Shown here in pieces: positions 45,558 through 54,094 of a stretch of DNA of 64,000 nt. The translations under genes and the position numbers were made by a program. Every line of letters starts with the position of its first letter. Positions within the stretch are counted from its first letter, which is position 1. A model generated the notes under the pieces. That model was not told where the DNA came from, did no database searches, and saw nothing but the letters and a program-made list of their open reading frames with translations. This stretch comes from Ignavibacteriota bacterium (lineage in GTDB: Bacteria > Bacteroidota > Ignavibacteria > Ignavibacteriales > Melioribacteraceae): assembly GCA_016708125.1 (NCBI GenBank), contig JADJGF010000001.1:2440001-2504000 (forward strand), written 5' to 3'.

Positions 45558-47117
45558 TTATTTAATTATTTCAAACTCAATTCTTCTGTTTTGTGCTTTT
45601 CCTTCTTTTGTTGAATTATCAGCAATTGGTTTAGATTCGCCCAACCCTGCAGTTGTTAATCTATTAACAGAAATTCCTTTTTTCACTAAATAATTTTTAA
45701 CGGCAATTGCTCTTTTTTCCGATAAAATTTGATTTGCGTTCTCATCACCATCATTATCCGTATGTCCTTGAATTTCAACATCAACATCCGGCATTTTTGA
45801 TAAAACATATTTTACTTGATTAAGAATTAATTTAGACGACTCTGTAATTATATCACTATTTACCTTAAAATGAATATTTGTAAAAATTAATTTTTCACCT
45901 TTATTAGTTGAATTTGCTATTTGATTTTCTTCACGCTTTATAAGTGTATCAAGAATTATTGCTTCTTTACTTTGTTTAAAAAGCTGGACATTTATATTAT
46001 CTTCGTTGGTAATTTTTATTTCAATCCTTCTATTAAATGCTCGTCCTATTGGTGTATAATTATCAGCAATTGGAAATCCTTCTCCCAAACCAACAGAGCT
46101 AAGTCTATTTGGTTCAATTTTATTTTCAATTAAATAATTTTTTACAGCATTTGCACGCCTTTGTGAAAGACCAATATTATAAAGATCAGTTCCATAGTTA
46201 TCTGTATGTCCTTGAATTTCAATATTTATTTCCGGATGATTTTGCAAAACCGTTAACAAATGTTTTAAAATTGGGTAAGATTCCGGTAAAAAAGTAGCTT
46301 TGTCAAACTCGAAGTTTACACCAAATAAAATAATTTTTTCAATTTGTTCAATTTCTTTTTTAATAATTTCTTTGGGTTCGCTTGAATAATTATTTGTTAT
46401 ATAAGTATTACGTTCAATAATTTGAGATGGAACATCACTTATTCCGGAAGGCTTTTCACACATTTTTGAATTTTCTCCGGTGTCAAAATACCATTGAACT
46501 CCTACATTAAATGTCATGTAAGAATCTCCGTTTGTACCAAATAAACCTTTTAATTCATTTCTTTGAATATTTCCGTCTAAATAATTATGTGAAGAAGTTA
46601 TGTAATCAATTTCTGTTACTAATTTCCATTGTTCTTTCAGATAAATTTCTAGACCAGCTCCTAAATCGTACTGATAACGGAAATGAGTTTTGTCAATTTT
46701 CTTTGATGGTGCGCTTGATGGTTTAAAAATTTGAAATCCGAAACCGGTTAAAATATATGGTGAAATAAACGAACAAGGAAATAAATTATATTGAAAATCT
46801 ATACTGCCAGTAAATAGATTTGTTCTAACAATTTTTTGATCAGAATCTTGATAATATGAAGATTCCATATGCATAAATGCCGGTCTAAATCTTGCGGAAA
46901 GATTTTCTGTAAATTCTCTATTTATCTCAAAATAGAATCCAAAATTTTCATCTTCGGAAATCATTGGAGTTGTTATACCCATAAGTCTTGGATAAATACC
47001 GCCAAATCCAATTCCCCATGAATTTTCCCAAACTTGAGGTTGGGCATAAAAATTATTGGAAAAGAATATTAGAAAAATAATTACTTTCAAAAGGCGGAGA
47101 ATAATTTTTGTTTTCAT
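45558..47117 (-). CDS. Outer-membrane protein with beta-barrel and two OmpA peptidoglycan-binding domains
   Basis: 519 residues. Signal peptide (IILRLLKVIIFLIFFSNNFYAQ), then a short OmpX/OmpA-like barrel (about 30-215). Two OmpA-like domains follow at about 265-370 and 410-519, each with an IEIQGHTD core and a C-terminal G-x-G-E...NRRIEI/F signature. The RRAxAV and EKRAIAV positions keep the Arg that contacts meso-diaminopimelate. The start at 47117 (ATG) is preferred over a TTG at 47129. Paralogue of the neighbour at 47361. It should anchor the outer membrane to peptidoglycan; a porin role is possible. Confidence 0.9.
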   Translation of the reverse strand: MKTKIILRLLKVIIFLIFFSNNFYAQPQVWENSWGIGFGGIYPRLMGITTPMISEDENFGFYFEINREFTENLSARFRPAFMHMESSYYQDSDQKIVRTNLFTGSIDFQYNLFPCSFISPYILTGFGFQIFKPSSAPSKKIDKTHFRYQYDLGAGLEIYLKEQWKLVTEIDYITSSHNYLDGNIQRNELKGLFGTNGDSYMTFNVGVQWYFDTGENSKMCEKPSGISDVPSQIIERNTYITNNYSSEPKEIIKKEIEQIEKIILFGVNFEFDKATFLPESYPILKHLLTVLQNHPEINIEIQGHTDNYGTDLYNIGLSQRRANAVKNYLIENKIEPNRLSSVGLGEGFPIADNYTPIGRAFNRRIEIKITNEDNINVQLFKQSKEAIILDTLIKREENQIANSTNKGEKLIFTNIHFKVNSDIITESSKLILNQVKYVLSKMPDVDVEIQGHTDNDGDENANQILSEKRAIAVKNYLVKKGISVNRLTTAGLGESKPIADNSTKEGKAQNRRIEFEIIK

Positions 47118-47303
47118 AATGACTTTCAATTTTAATATTTATAATGTTACTAATTATTATATAATTTTCAAGAATTATTAACAATTAAATACAGAAATAA
47201 GAAAATATTGTGATTTAAATCATCTTTTGAGGCATTGAAATTATTTTTTTAAATAAATGGCGGGTTAAAAGTCTTTTAAGTAAATAAAATTCGGTATTTG
47301 ATC

Positions 47304-47341
47304 TAAAAAAAATCCCTATTCCGGAAACCAAAATAGGGATT
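47304..47341 (-). terminator. Intrinsic terminator of the three-OmpA-domain gene
   Basis: AATCCCTATT (47311-47320) pairs with AATAGGGATT (47332-47341), with an A-run on the low-coordinate side giving the minus-strand U-tract. The stem is identical to that at 45505-45537. Confidence 0.85.
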
Positions 47342-47360
47342 AGCAAAGTGATTAAAAAAA

Positions 47361-49337
47361 CTATTTTTTAATTTCGAATTCAATTCTTCTGTTCTGTGCT
47401 TTGCCTTCTTTAGTTGAATTATCAGCAACTGGTTTGGATTCTCCAAAACCTGAAGTTGTTAATCTGTCGATAGAAATGCCTTTGTTCACTAAATAATTTT
47501 TAACAGAAATTGCGCGTCGTTCAGATAAATCTTGATTATATTTATCATTTCCATCGCTATCTGTATGTCCTTGAATTTCAACATTAACATCAGACATTTT
47601 TGCTAAAACATTAGCTGCGTTATCTAATATTTTTACAGAAGATTTTGTAATAATATCACTGTTTGTTTTAAAGTGAATATTTGTAAATACTAATTTTTGA
47701 CCACTTTCAATTAATTCTGCAATTTCTTTTTCTTCCTTTGTTGAAAATTTATCAACGGCAGATTCAAGTTGTGCTGGTTTTGTAGTCTGAACTTTTATCT
47801 TATCTGAATTTGTAATTTTAAATTCTATTCTTCTGTTTACTGCTCTTCCGTAAGCTGTTCTATTATCTTCAATTGGTTTGGTTTCGCCGTAACCGATTGG
47901 AGTTAAACGAGATTCGTTAATTCCATTTTTGATTAAGAAATTCTTAACGGATTTAGCTCTTTTTTCAGAAAGAAATTCATTGTACATATTATTTCCCAAG
48001 CTGTCCGTATGACCTTGAATTTCTACATTAGCATCAGGATATTTTTGTAAGACATTTGCAACATTCGTTAAAGTATTATCGGATTCCGGAGTTAATTGAT
48101 CGCTATCAAATTTGAAAAATACTCCTTCAATAATAACTTGTTCACTATTCTTTACAGCATTCTCAAATTCAGAACCATTTTGCTGAATTCCGCCGTCTTC
48201 CGGTTTAGGACATTTACTGCTAATTCCATCATAAATACTAAATTCAATTCTTCTATTAATTGCTCTTCCAATTTCAGAATCATTATCTGAAACTGGTTTT
48301 CTTTCTCCGCATCCGCCAGTATATAATCTATCTTCCACTACACCACGTGTTACTAAATAATTTTTAACACTTTTCGCTCTCCTTTCGGATAAATCCATGT
48401 TATATTCATCAGTACCAATATTATCAGTATGACCAAGAATTTCTATTTTTTCTTCAGGAAATCTATTTAACGTATTTGCAACATTATTAAGAATTGCTTT
48501 AGATTCTTCGGTAAGTTCATCTTTATCGAATTTGAATTTTACATTTTCTAAAACGAATGATTCGCGTTTGGTTACAGCTTTTTCAATTACTTTATCAATA
48601 TAAACAGTATCGACAACAATTTTTTCTACAGGAACTTCTCTAATTACTTCTCTAATACTAAACGGTTCGCAAATTCTTGATCTTTCGCCTCGGTCAAAAT
48701 ACCAAACTGCACCAAGTTTAAGATTCATATAAGAATCGCCGTTACTGAAAAGAAGTCCTTTAGTTTCATTTACACTTTGATTCCCATCAATTTTGTTATT
48801 TGACGCTGTTATATAGTCAAATTCCGCTTGCAAGCTTATATCATTGAAGAATTTAAATTCAGCACCTAGACCAAGTACTGCCTGGTAGCCCCAAAAAGCT
48901 TGTCCTATTATTGGGCCACTTGTGTAGGGATAAGGGTTTGATGATTTAAAATAAGTCATTCCATATCCCAACAATATGAAAGGAGTTATTCTTTCGCATG
49001 GTAAAATTGTGTAAAGTGCTTCCAAATTTATTGCGCCCATATTTACATAATTATCAATTTCATCGCCGGTATTTCCATAATAAAAAGAATTTAACAGAAT
49101 GTAGGAAGGAGTTAATCTAAATCCAAAATGTTCCGTTAAATTATAACCGAGTGTCAAATAAGCACCAAAATTTCCATGCGATGCAATTGATTTGTCACTT
49201 ATTGTCATATACCTTGGATAACTTAATCCACCGCCGATATACCAATCAGTTTTGTAAACATTTACACTATCATCACTTTCTGTCTGGGCAAAAGATAAAT
49301 TTGTTAATAACAAAAAAAACAGCAAAAATTTTTTCAT
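47361..49337 (-). CDS. Outer-membrane protein with beta-barrel and three tandem OmpA domains
   Basis: 658 residues. A signal peptide (FLLFFLLLTNLSFAQ) and a beta-barrel domain (about 20-215) are followed by three OmpA-like domains at about 265-370, 400-505 and 555-658. Each has an HTD core (LGHTDNIG, IQGHTDSLG, IQGHTDSDG), an LSERRA or LSEKRA helix and a terminal NRRIEF. Most OmpA proteins have one domain, so three in series is unusual. A linker of repeated VVDTVYIDKVIEK type separates barrel and domains. AGAGGT precedes the ATG. Its second and third domains are closest to those of the 45558 gene, so the pair arose by duplication. Confidence 0.9.
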   Translation of the reverse strand: MKKFLLFFLLLTNLSFAQTESDDSVNVYKTDWYIGGGLSYPRYMTISDKSIASHGNFGAYLTLGYNLTEHFGFRLTPSYILLNSFYYGNTGDEIDNYVNMGAINLEALYTILPCERITPFILLGYGMTYFKSSNPYPYTSGPIIGQAFWGYQAVLGLGAEFKFFNDISLQAEFDYITASNNKIDGNQSVNETKGLLFSNGDSYMNLKLGAVWYFDRGERSRICEPFSIREVIREVPVEKIVVDTVYIDKVIEKAVTKRESFVLENVKFKFDKDELTEESKAILNNVANTLNRFPEEKIEILGHTDNIGTDEYNMDLSERRAKSVKNYLVTRGVVEDRLYTGGCGERKPVSDNDSEIGRAINRRIEFSIYDGISSKCPKPEDGGIQQNGSEFENAVKNSEQVIIEGVFFKFDSDQLTPESDNTLTNVANVLQKYPDANVEIQGHTDSLGNNMYNEFLSEKRAKSVKNFLIKNGINESRLTPIGYGETKPIEDNRTAYGRAVNRRIEFKITNSDKIKVQTTKPAQLESAVDKFSTKEEKEIAELIESGQKLVFTNIHFKTNSDIITKSSVKILDNAANVLAKMSDVNVEIQGHTDSDGNDKYNQDLSERRAISVKNYLVNKGISIDRLTTSGFGESKPVADNSTKEGKAQNRRIEFEIKK

Positions 49338-49364
49338 TTTATGTACCTCTTTAATTAATTACTA

Positions 49365-49372
49365 CAAAAGTA
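49365..49372 (-). promoter_or_regulatory. Possible -7 promoter element of the three-OmpA gene
   Basis: Read on the minus strand this is TACTTTTG, a perfect match to the Bacteroidota -7 consensus TAnnTTTG, 28 bp before the ATG. A matching -33 TTTG at the right spacing is not clear. Whether this lineage uses that sigma consensus is inference. Confidence 0.3.
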
Positions 49373-49611
49373 ATTTTGACACAAAAAAAATTAAAAAATA
49401 TTTATTTCTTAATCCATATAAAATAATAAAATAGAAGTTTTTACTAAATTAAACTTTTAATTGAAATTTGTAACTTATATTTATTCAGAAAGTTACCATC
49501 TCTATATGTATCAAAAAGTAAAGTCTAATATTTTAATGCAAATAAATAGAATATTTTTAAGATATGATAAAAATTTATAATTATTAAGATTATCGAATCG
49601 AAAGAAAGAAT

Positions 49612-49769
49612 TTATAATTATTTACTGAAGTTACGCAAAATGTCATTTTGAATCCGTCAACTGACGGATGAAGAATCTCAATATTGCAAATTAACTCTAT
49701 TTTGAGATATTTCGCTTCGCTCAATATGACAAATACCTCAAATTGGGTAACTTCGGTTATTTATTATAA
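49612..49769. repeat. MITE-like inverted-repeat element in the 502-bp gap between OmpA and kdsC
   Basis: The arms end in TTATAATTATTTACTGAAGT (left) and an inverted counterpart on the right (49747-49769), about 19 of 23 bases matching. GAAGTTAC (49627-49634) and GTAACTTC (49747-49754) are exact. Inside lies a second pair beginning TGTCATTTTGA and ending TCAATATGACA (49641-49731), containing an ATCCGTCA/TGACGGAT hairpin and TTCGCTTCGCTCAA. This inner part resembles a dispersed repeat I know from Bacteroidota and neighbouring genomes. The element is non-coding. The rest of the gap (49338-49611) shows only AT-rich sequence. Confidence 0.65.
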
Positions 49770-49839
49770 CGTAAAAAAATACTATGACTAAAATTTTGTA
49801 ATTATTCGAATTTTGTAAGTGATTTAATATTGAAGAAAA

Positions 49840-50337
49840 TTACTTTTGTGCTTTCAGAATTATATCTGCAAATTCTCTAAAAACACCATCGCCTCCATTT
49901 TTTGATAGTTCCAAATCGACAATATTTTTAACATCTTCAACTGCATCTGCTGGACAAGCAGAAAATCCGACTTCCTTTATAATTCCAATATCGTTAACAT
50001 CATCACCAATAAAAGCAATGTTTTCCGGAGAAATATTTTCAAATTCACAAATTTCATTCATTTTATTTTCTTTATCCCAAATACCAAGATATAAATAATC
50101 TACTTTTATGCGTTCGCCTCTAACTTTAATTAATTCGGACGTATCTGTTGTAATAATTGCAGATTTAATTCCTTTTTCTTTTAATAAACGTGTACTCATT
50201 CCGTCTTTAACATTAAATTTTTTCATAACCATACCTTCAGAAGTATAGTACAAACCTCCATCTGTTAAGACTCCGTCAACATCAGTAATAACTAATTTTA
50301 TTTTTTTTATTTTATTAATAATTTCTAAATCAAGCAT
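49840..50337 (-). CDS. kdsC: 3-deoxy-D-manno-octulosonate 8-phosphate phosphatase (KdsC-type HAD)
   Basis: 165 residues, the size of the capless tetrameric HAD subclass. Motif I is LVITDVDGVLTDGGLYYT with the nucleophile Asp and the general acid Asp, and motif IV is IAFIGDDVNDIGII followed by VGFSACPADAVEDVK. These match KdsC, which releases Kdo from Kdo-8-phosphate for lipopolysaccharide. A related sugar phosphatase is possible, since some orthologues act on other nonulosonate precursors. It indicates a Gram-negative envelope. Single gene; the neighbours read on the same strand, but a terminator separates it from the TonB receptor gene upstream of it. Confidence 0.9.
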   Translation of the reverse strand: MLDLEIINKIKKIKLVITDVDGVLTDGGLYYTSEGMVMKKFNVKDGMSTRLLKEKGIKSAIITTDTSELIKVRGERIKVDYLYLGIWDKENKMNEICEFENISPENIAFIGDDVNDIGIIKEVGFSACPADAVEDVKNIVDLELSKNGGDGVFREFADIILKAQK

Positions 50338-50380
50338 AATGATCCGATTTTAGTTACAAAATAGTAAAGTAAAAATAAAA

Positions 50381-50408
50381 AAAAAGGCTGCATTACAGCA
50401 GCCTTTTT
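50381..50408. terminator. Bidirectional intrinsic terminator after the large TonB receptor gene
   Basis: AAAAAGGCTGC (50381-50391) pairs with GCAGCCTTTTT (50398-50408) around a 6-nt loop, with A-tracts and T-tracts on both sides. It lies 22 bp beyond the receptor stop and upstream of kdsC. Confidence 0.9.
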
Positions 50409-50430
50409 GTAGAATAAAAACAATTATATT

Positions 50431-53400
50431 TTAATTAAATGTATATCTTACAGATAATTGAATTCTAAATACGTCATCAATTGAAGCGGTTGGTGTGAAT
50501 GATTCGGTAATTAAATTCCCACCGGTTCTTGTTAATTGATATTGGACTTCACCTTCAGCATTTGCTTGGGCATTTCTTACTACAACAAGTGGAGTGGTTG
50601 TTGTAAATCTTTGATTAACACCCCAATCCGGGTTTAACAAATTTCCGAAGTTTAAGAAGTCAACTCTAAATTGTAATGAATTACGAGCGCCTAATAAATC
50701 CGCAAAAACTTCTTGAGATACGCTAAAATCGGCTCTGAAAACCATTGGTAAAAATGCACCACCTCTTTCGGCATATTCACCTCGATTTTCACTTAAGTAG
50801 TCATCTTGTTCAATATAAGCATCCCAAGCTTCTGCTTGTTGATCTGCAGTAAATAAAACATTATTGCTATTATCAACAATATTAACAAAATTCATTTCGG
50901 ATTTATCATTTGCAATATAAATTAAGTCGTTACTTGTACCGCCATCACCGTTTATATCACCACTAAATACGTAGCTTGCATTTCCGGGTGTATAGCCATC
51001 CCAGAAAAATGAGAAAGTTGTTGCTCCAAAATCGAAATATTCTAATCTATATGCAGCTGCAGCAAAAATTCTGTGTCCTGGTGAATAATTTGAATAAGCA
51101 ATTCCGGGATTGTTTGGGTCATTGCTATGCTGGTTATTATTCCATGAACCAAATGCAATTGAACCTGCATCAACTGTATTTTCCGAATATCCATAATTGT
51201 AAGCAACTTTTGCAAACCAATTATCACTAAATGGTTTTTCAAGTGAAGCAGATAAATTTAACGAGGAACCTTCATTTTGGTTTTTCAATACAATTGCACT
51301 TGAAATATTGCTGTTTATTCTATTTCCTGATGTCCATCTTGCTCTAGAATCAACTCCGTTAAAAGCTGTATTTGGATCAGCTAAGTTTGCATTGATGTAA
51401 TAAACTCCGTTAACATCTTTGCCATAAATTGCTTCGGCTGTTCCAATTAAACCAAGAGGTAATTTTTGATCCACGGCGAAGTTACTTCTCCAAATTTGAG
51501 GGAATTTAAAGTCCTGATCAGTAAAAGCTAATTCATAACTTGAAGCTGGATCTCCTGTTACAGAAGTTGGTTTATAATGATCTGGATCGGGATTAAAAGG
51601 TCTTGCGGTTGTATTATCTTGTTGTTCAAAACCTGTTAGAACTCCATTATTTCCTATTTGATTAGAAACCCAAACATAAGCGGGTCTTCCGGTAAATATT
51701 CCAGTTCCGCCTCTTAATTGTGTTGTTTTATCTCCATTTAAATCCCAGTTAAAACCAATTCTTGGAGAGAATAATGGATTTGGATCAGGTAATTTACTAG
51801 TTGAATATTTTACAGTATTTCCTTCTTCATCTTGAAAATTTAAATTGTCAACAGCAGAATTCTCAAATCCTGTATTGCCAAAGAATGGAACGTCAATTCT
51901 TAACCCCATTGTTAATTTAAAATCTTTGTTTAAGTGCCAATCATCTTGTCCGTAAATTCCGGCATATGTTACTTCAAGAGGTTGAACTGGTTTATCCATT
52001 CCTGGTTGATTTGACCATCTCACTTGGAATCTTCTAACAGTAGTAGGTGAAGCAGTTCCGTTTATGTAAGCATTTGCATCAGCATAAAAATCATCTAAAG
52101 AATTATATACATAAACACTTTGTGATCCCGGGAAGAAAATATTTTCCGATTCATAATATTCTAAGCTTGCACCAAATGTAAAATTATGATCTGCACCATA
52201 AATTGAGAAATTGTTTTGTAATTGAAAACTTTTGTATCTCAATTCATTATTTGGCGTAAACGGCTCAAAGCCAAAAGAGATATAATTTGCACCATCTTTA
52301 AGAATATCAACCATCGGGAATAATTTATCACTTTTATATCCGCGGCTTTCATCTTGGTAAGTATATCCAACAATTAAATTGTTAGCCATATTATCGCCAA
52401 TTCTTGCATTCCACTCACCAACAATTGAGCGAATATTTTCCAAAATACTATAATTTGAATTTGCATAGTTCATTGAATTTGAATTTGTTCTTCTATTTCC
52501 AAATCCCAATGAGGAAGAGTTAGACATTAAAACGTCAGTTTCAGAATCTAAATGAGTATATCTTAAACTCAATTTATTATTATCATCCAAGTTATAATCT
52601 AATTTTGCAATAAATCTTGTTGCAGGTGTTTCAAAATCATAACCTTGGTAAGGTCCAGTTTCATAATCAAAATTTTGTTTTAGGAATGAGCTGAGGTTAT
52701 CCAAATCTGATGCTAAAACTCTAGTTGTATTTCCAACAACTTCTTGACCACCAGCATTTGCTTCAAAAGTTGTTGCAGGATTTGTAAGAGCCTCATTTTC
52801 AAAATTCATGAAAAAGAACAATTTATTCTTAATTATCGGTCCGCCTAAACTCAAACCAACTTGGCTGTAATTAAAAGTTCCTGGATTGAAATCCAAATCG
52901 CCAGCTTTTGTTCCAACTAAACCATCATCTCTAAATTTATAATAAGCAGTTCCGGAAAAATCGTTGGTTCCACTTCTTGTTACAGTGTTAACACCAGCAC
53001 CTACGAAATTACCTTGACGAACATCATAAGGAGCAATATTAATTTGCAATTGTTCAATTGCATCCATAGAAATTGGAGCAACACCGGTCCTATCACCCGG
53101 TTGACCAGCTAATCCAAATGAATTATTGAAATATGAACCATCTACAGAAATATTGTTATATCTGTTATCTTGACCGGCAAATGAAAAACCTTGAGCACTG
53201 CTTCCATCAGGAACACCAGCTCTACTGAATTGAGGAGTTAAACGAGCAAAGTCACCAATTCTTCCAGTAATTGTTGGTAAAGTTTTAATAGCTTCTTTGT
53301 TTATTGCAGTAGCAGCACCTGTTCTTTCAGAACTAAATATTGCATCTCTTTCACCAGCAACAACAACTTCGCCTAATTCAATATTTGCATCAACCATATT

Positions 53401-53733
53401 AAAATTAACATCAGAAGAAACACCAAGGTTTAGATATACGTTATCTCTTACTTGTTCTTTGAATCCAACATAAGATGCTGTAACTTTGTAAGGACCACCA
53501 ACTCTCATACCGGCTACAAAAAATCTTCCATCTAATCGGGTTGAAGCACCGTAAGTTGTTCCAGATGGAGTATGAACTGCAATAACGTTTGCACCCGGCA
53601 ATGGATTTCCGTCACCGTCTGTTACAATTCCATTAATTGATGAAGTTGTAACACCTTGTGCAAATAAACTGCCAAAACTTATTACAAAAAGTAATAACAT
53701 TAGGGCAGATTTAAAGTAATTAGTTTGGGGCAT
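50431..53733 (-). CDS. Oar-like TonB-dependent outer-membrane receptor
   Basis: 1100 residues. A signal peptide (about 1-26) precedes a carboxypeptidase-regulatory-like domain (about 32-115, GIVTDGDGNPLPGANVIAV), then a plug with DNRYNNISVDGSYFNN and GAGVNTVTRSGTNDFSGTAYY, and a large beta-barrel ending in a strand IQLSVRYTFN with the C-terminal aromatic. This organisation matches OmpA-related Oar proteins of Bacteroidota and Myxococcus. GGAGACC lies before the start, and base use is a little more GC-rich than neighbours, typical of a highly expressed gene. Ligand unknown. Terminator follows at 50381. Confidence 0.92.
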   Translation of the reverse strand: MPQTNYFKSALMLLLFVISFGSLFAQGVTTSSINGIVTDGDGNPLPGANVIAVHTPSGTTYGASTRLDGRFFVAGMRVGGPYKVTASYVGFKEQVRDNVYLNLGVSSDVNFNMVDANIELGEVVVAGERDAIFSSERTGAATAINKEAIKTLPTITGRIGDFARLTPQFSRAGVPDGSSAQGFSFAGQDNRYNNISVDGSYFNNSFGLAGQPGDRTGVAPISMDAIEQLQINIAPYDVRQGNFVGAGVNTVTRSGTNDFSGTAYYKFRDDGLVGTKAGDLDFNPGTFNYSQVGLSLGGPIIKNKLFFFMNFENEALTNPATTFEANAGGQEVVGNTTRVLASDLDNLSSFLKQNFDYETGPYQGYDFETPATRFIAKLDYNLDDNNKLSLRYTHLDSETDVLMSNSSSLGFGNRRTNSNSMNYANSNYSILENIRSIVGEWNARIGDNMANNLIVGYTYQDESRGYKSDKLFPMVDILKDGANYISFGFEPFTPNNELRYKSFQLQNNFSIYGADHNFTFGASLEYYESENIFFPGSQSVYVYNSLDDFYADANAYINGTASPTTVRRFQVRWSNQPGMDKPVQPLEVTYAGIYGQDDWHLNKDFKLTMGLRIDVPFFGNTGFENSAVDNLNFQDEEGNTVKYSTSKLPDPNPLFSPRIGFNWDLNGDKTTQLRGGTGIFTGRPAYVWVSNQIGNNGVLTGFEQQDNTTARPFNPDPDHYKPTSVTGDPASSYELAFTDQDFKFPQIWRSNFAVDQKLPLGLIGTAEAIYGKDVNGVYYINANLADPNTAFNGVDSRARWTSGNRINSNISSAIVLKNQNEGSSLNLSASLEKPFSDNWFAKVAYNYGYSENTVDAGSIAFGSWNNNQHSNDPNNPGIAYSNYSPGHRIFAAAAYRLEYFDFGATTFSFFWDGYTPGNASYVFSGDINGDGGTSNDLIYIANDKSEMNFVNIVDNSNNVLFTADQQAEAWDAYIEQDDYLSENRGEYAERGGAFLPMVFRADFSVSQEVFADLLGARNSLQFRVDFLNFGNLLNPDWGVNQRFTTTTPLVVVRNAQANAEGEVQYQLTRTGGNLITESFTPTASIDDVFRIQLSVRYTFN

Positions 53734-54094
53734 AAAGGTCTCCTATTTTGTTATGTAAATTCAGTTTTAATTTACGTTTTTCTAAGATTTTTGTACTCAA
53801 ATATTTGTAAAATACTTCGGCTTTCCAAAACAAAAATAAGATTTAATAATTTTTTAACATTGCATTTTATTAAAAAAAAATATAAAGAAAATTTGAATTT
53901 GAGAAGTTTGAAAATTTTTAAATTCTTAAATTTGTAACTAATTAATAAATCTGTAATCAATGCAATCTTATTAAAAAAATATTAAATCAAAATTTTCCTA
54001 AATGAATTTGAATAATTATCCAAAAGATTAGAAGATTATATTGGACAAACCGAATTGCATCCCTTTTGATAAATATTTTGAATAAATTTTTACT
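53734..54094. other. Divergent intergenic region between two TonB-receptor genes
   Basis: 361 bp with no convincing gene. It contains the Shine-Dalgarno (GGAG at about 53741) of the Oar-like gene on the minus strand. I see no clear promoter consensus, operator palindrome or terminator; small open frames here run through AT-rich non-coding sequence and lack ribosome-binding sites. Confidence 0.5.

Noticed and set aside
53725..53960. Small open frames on both strands in the gap between TonB receptor genes
   Set aside because: AT-rich artefacts overlapping the Oar-like gene's leader and lacking any ribosome-binding site.
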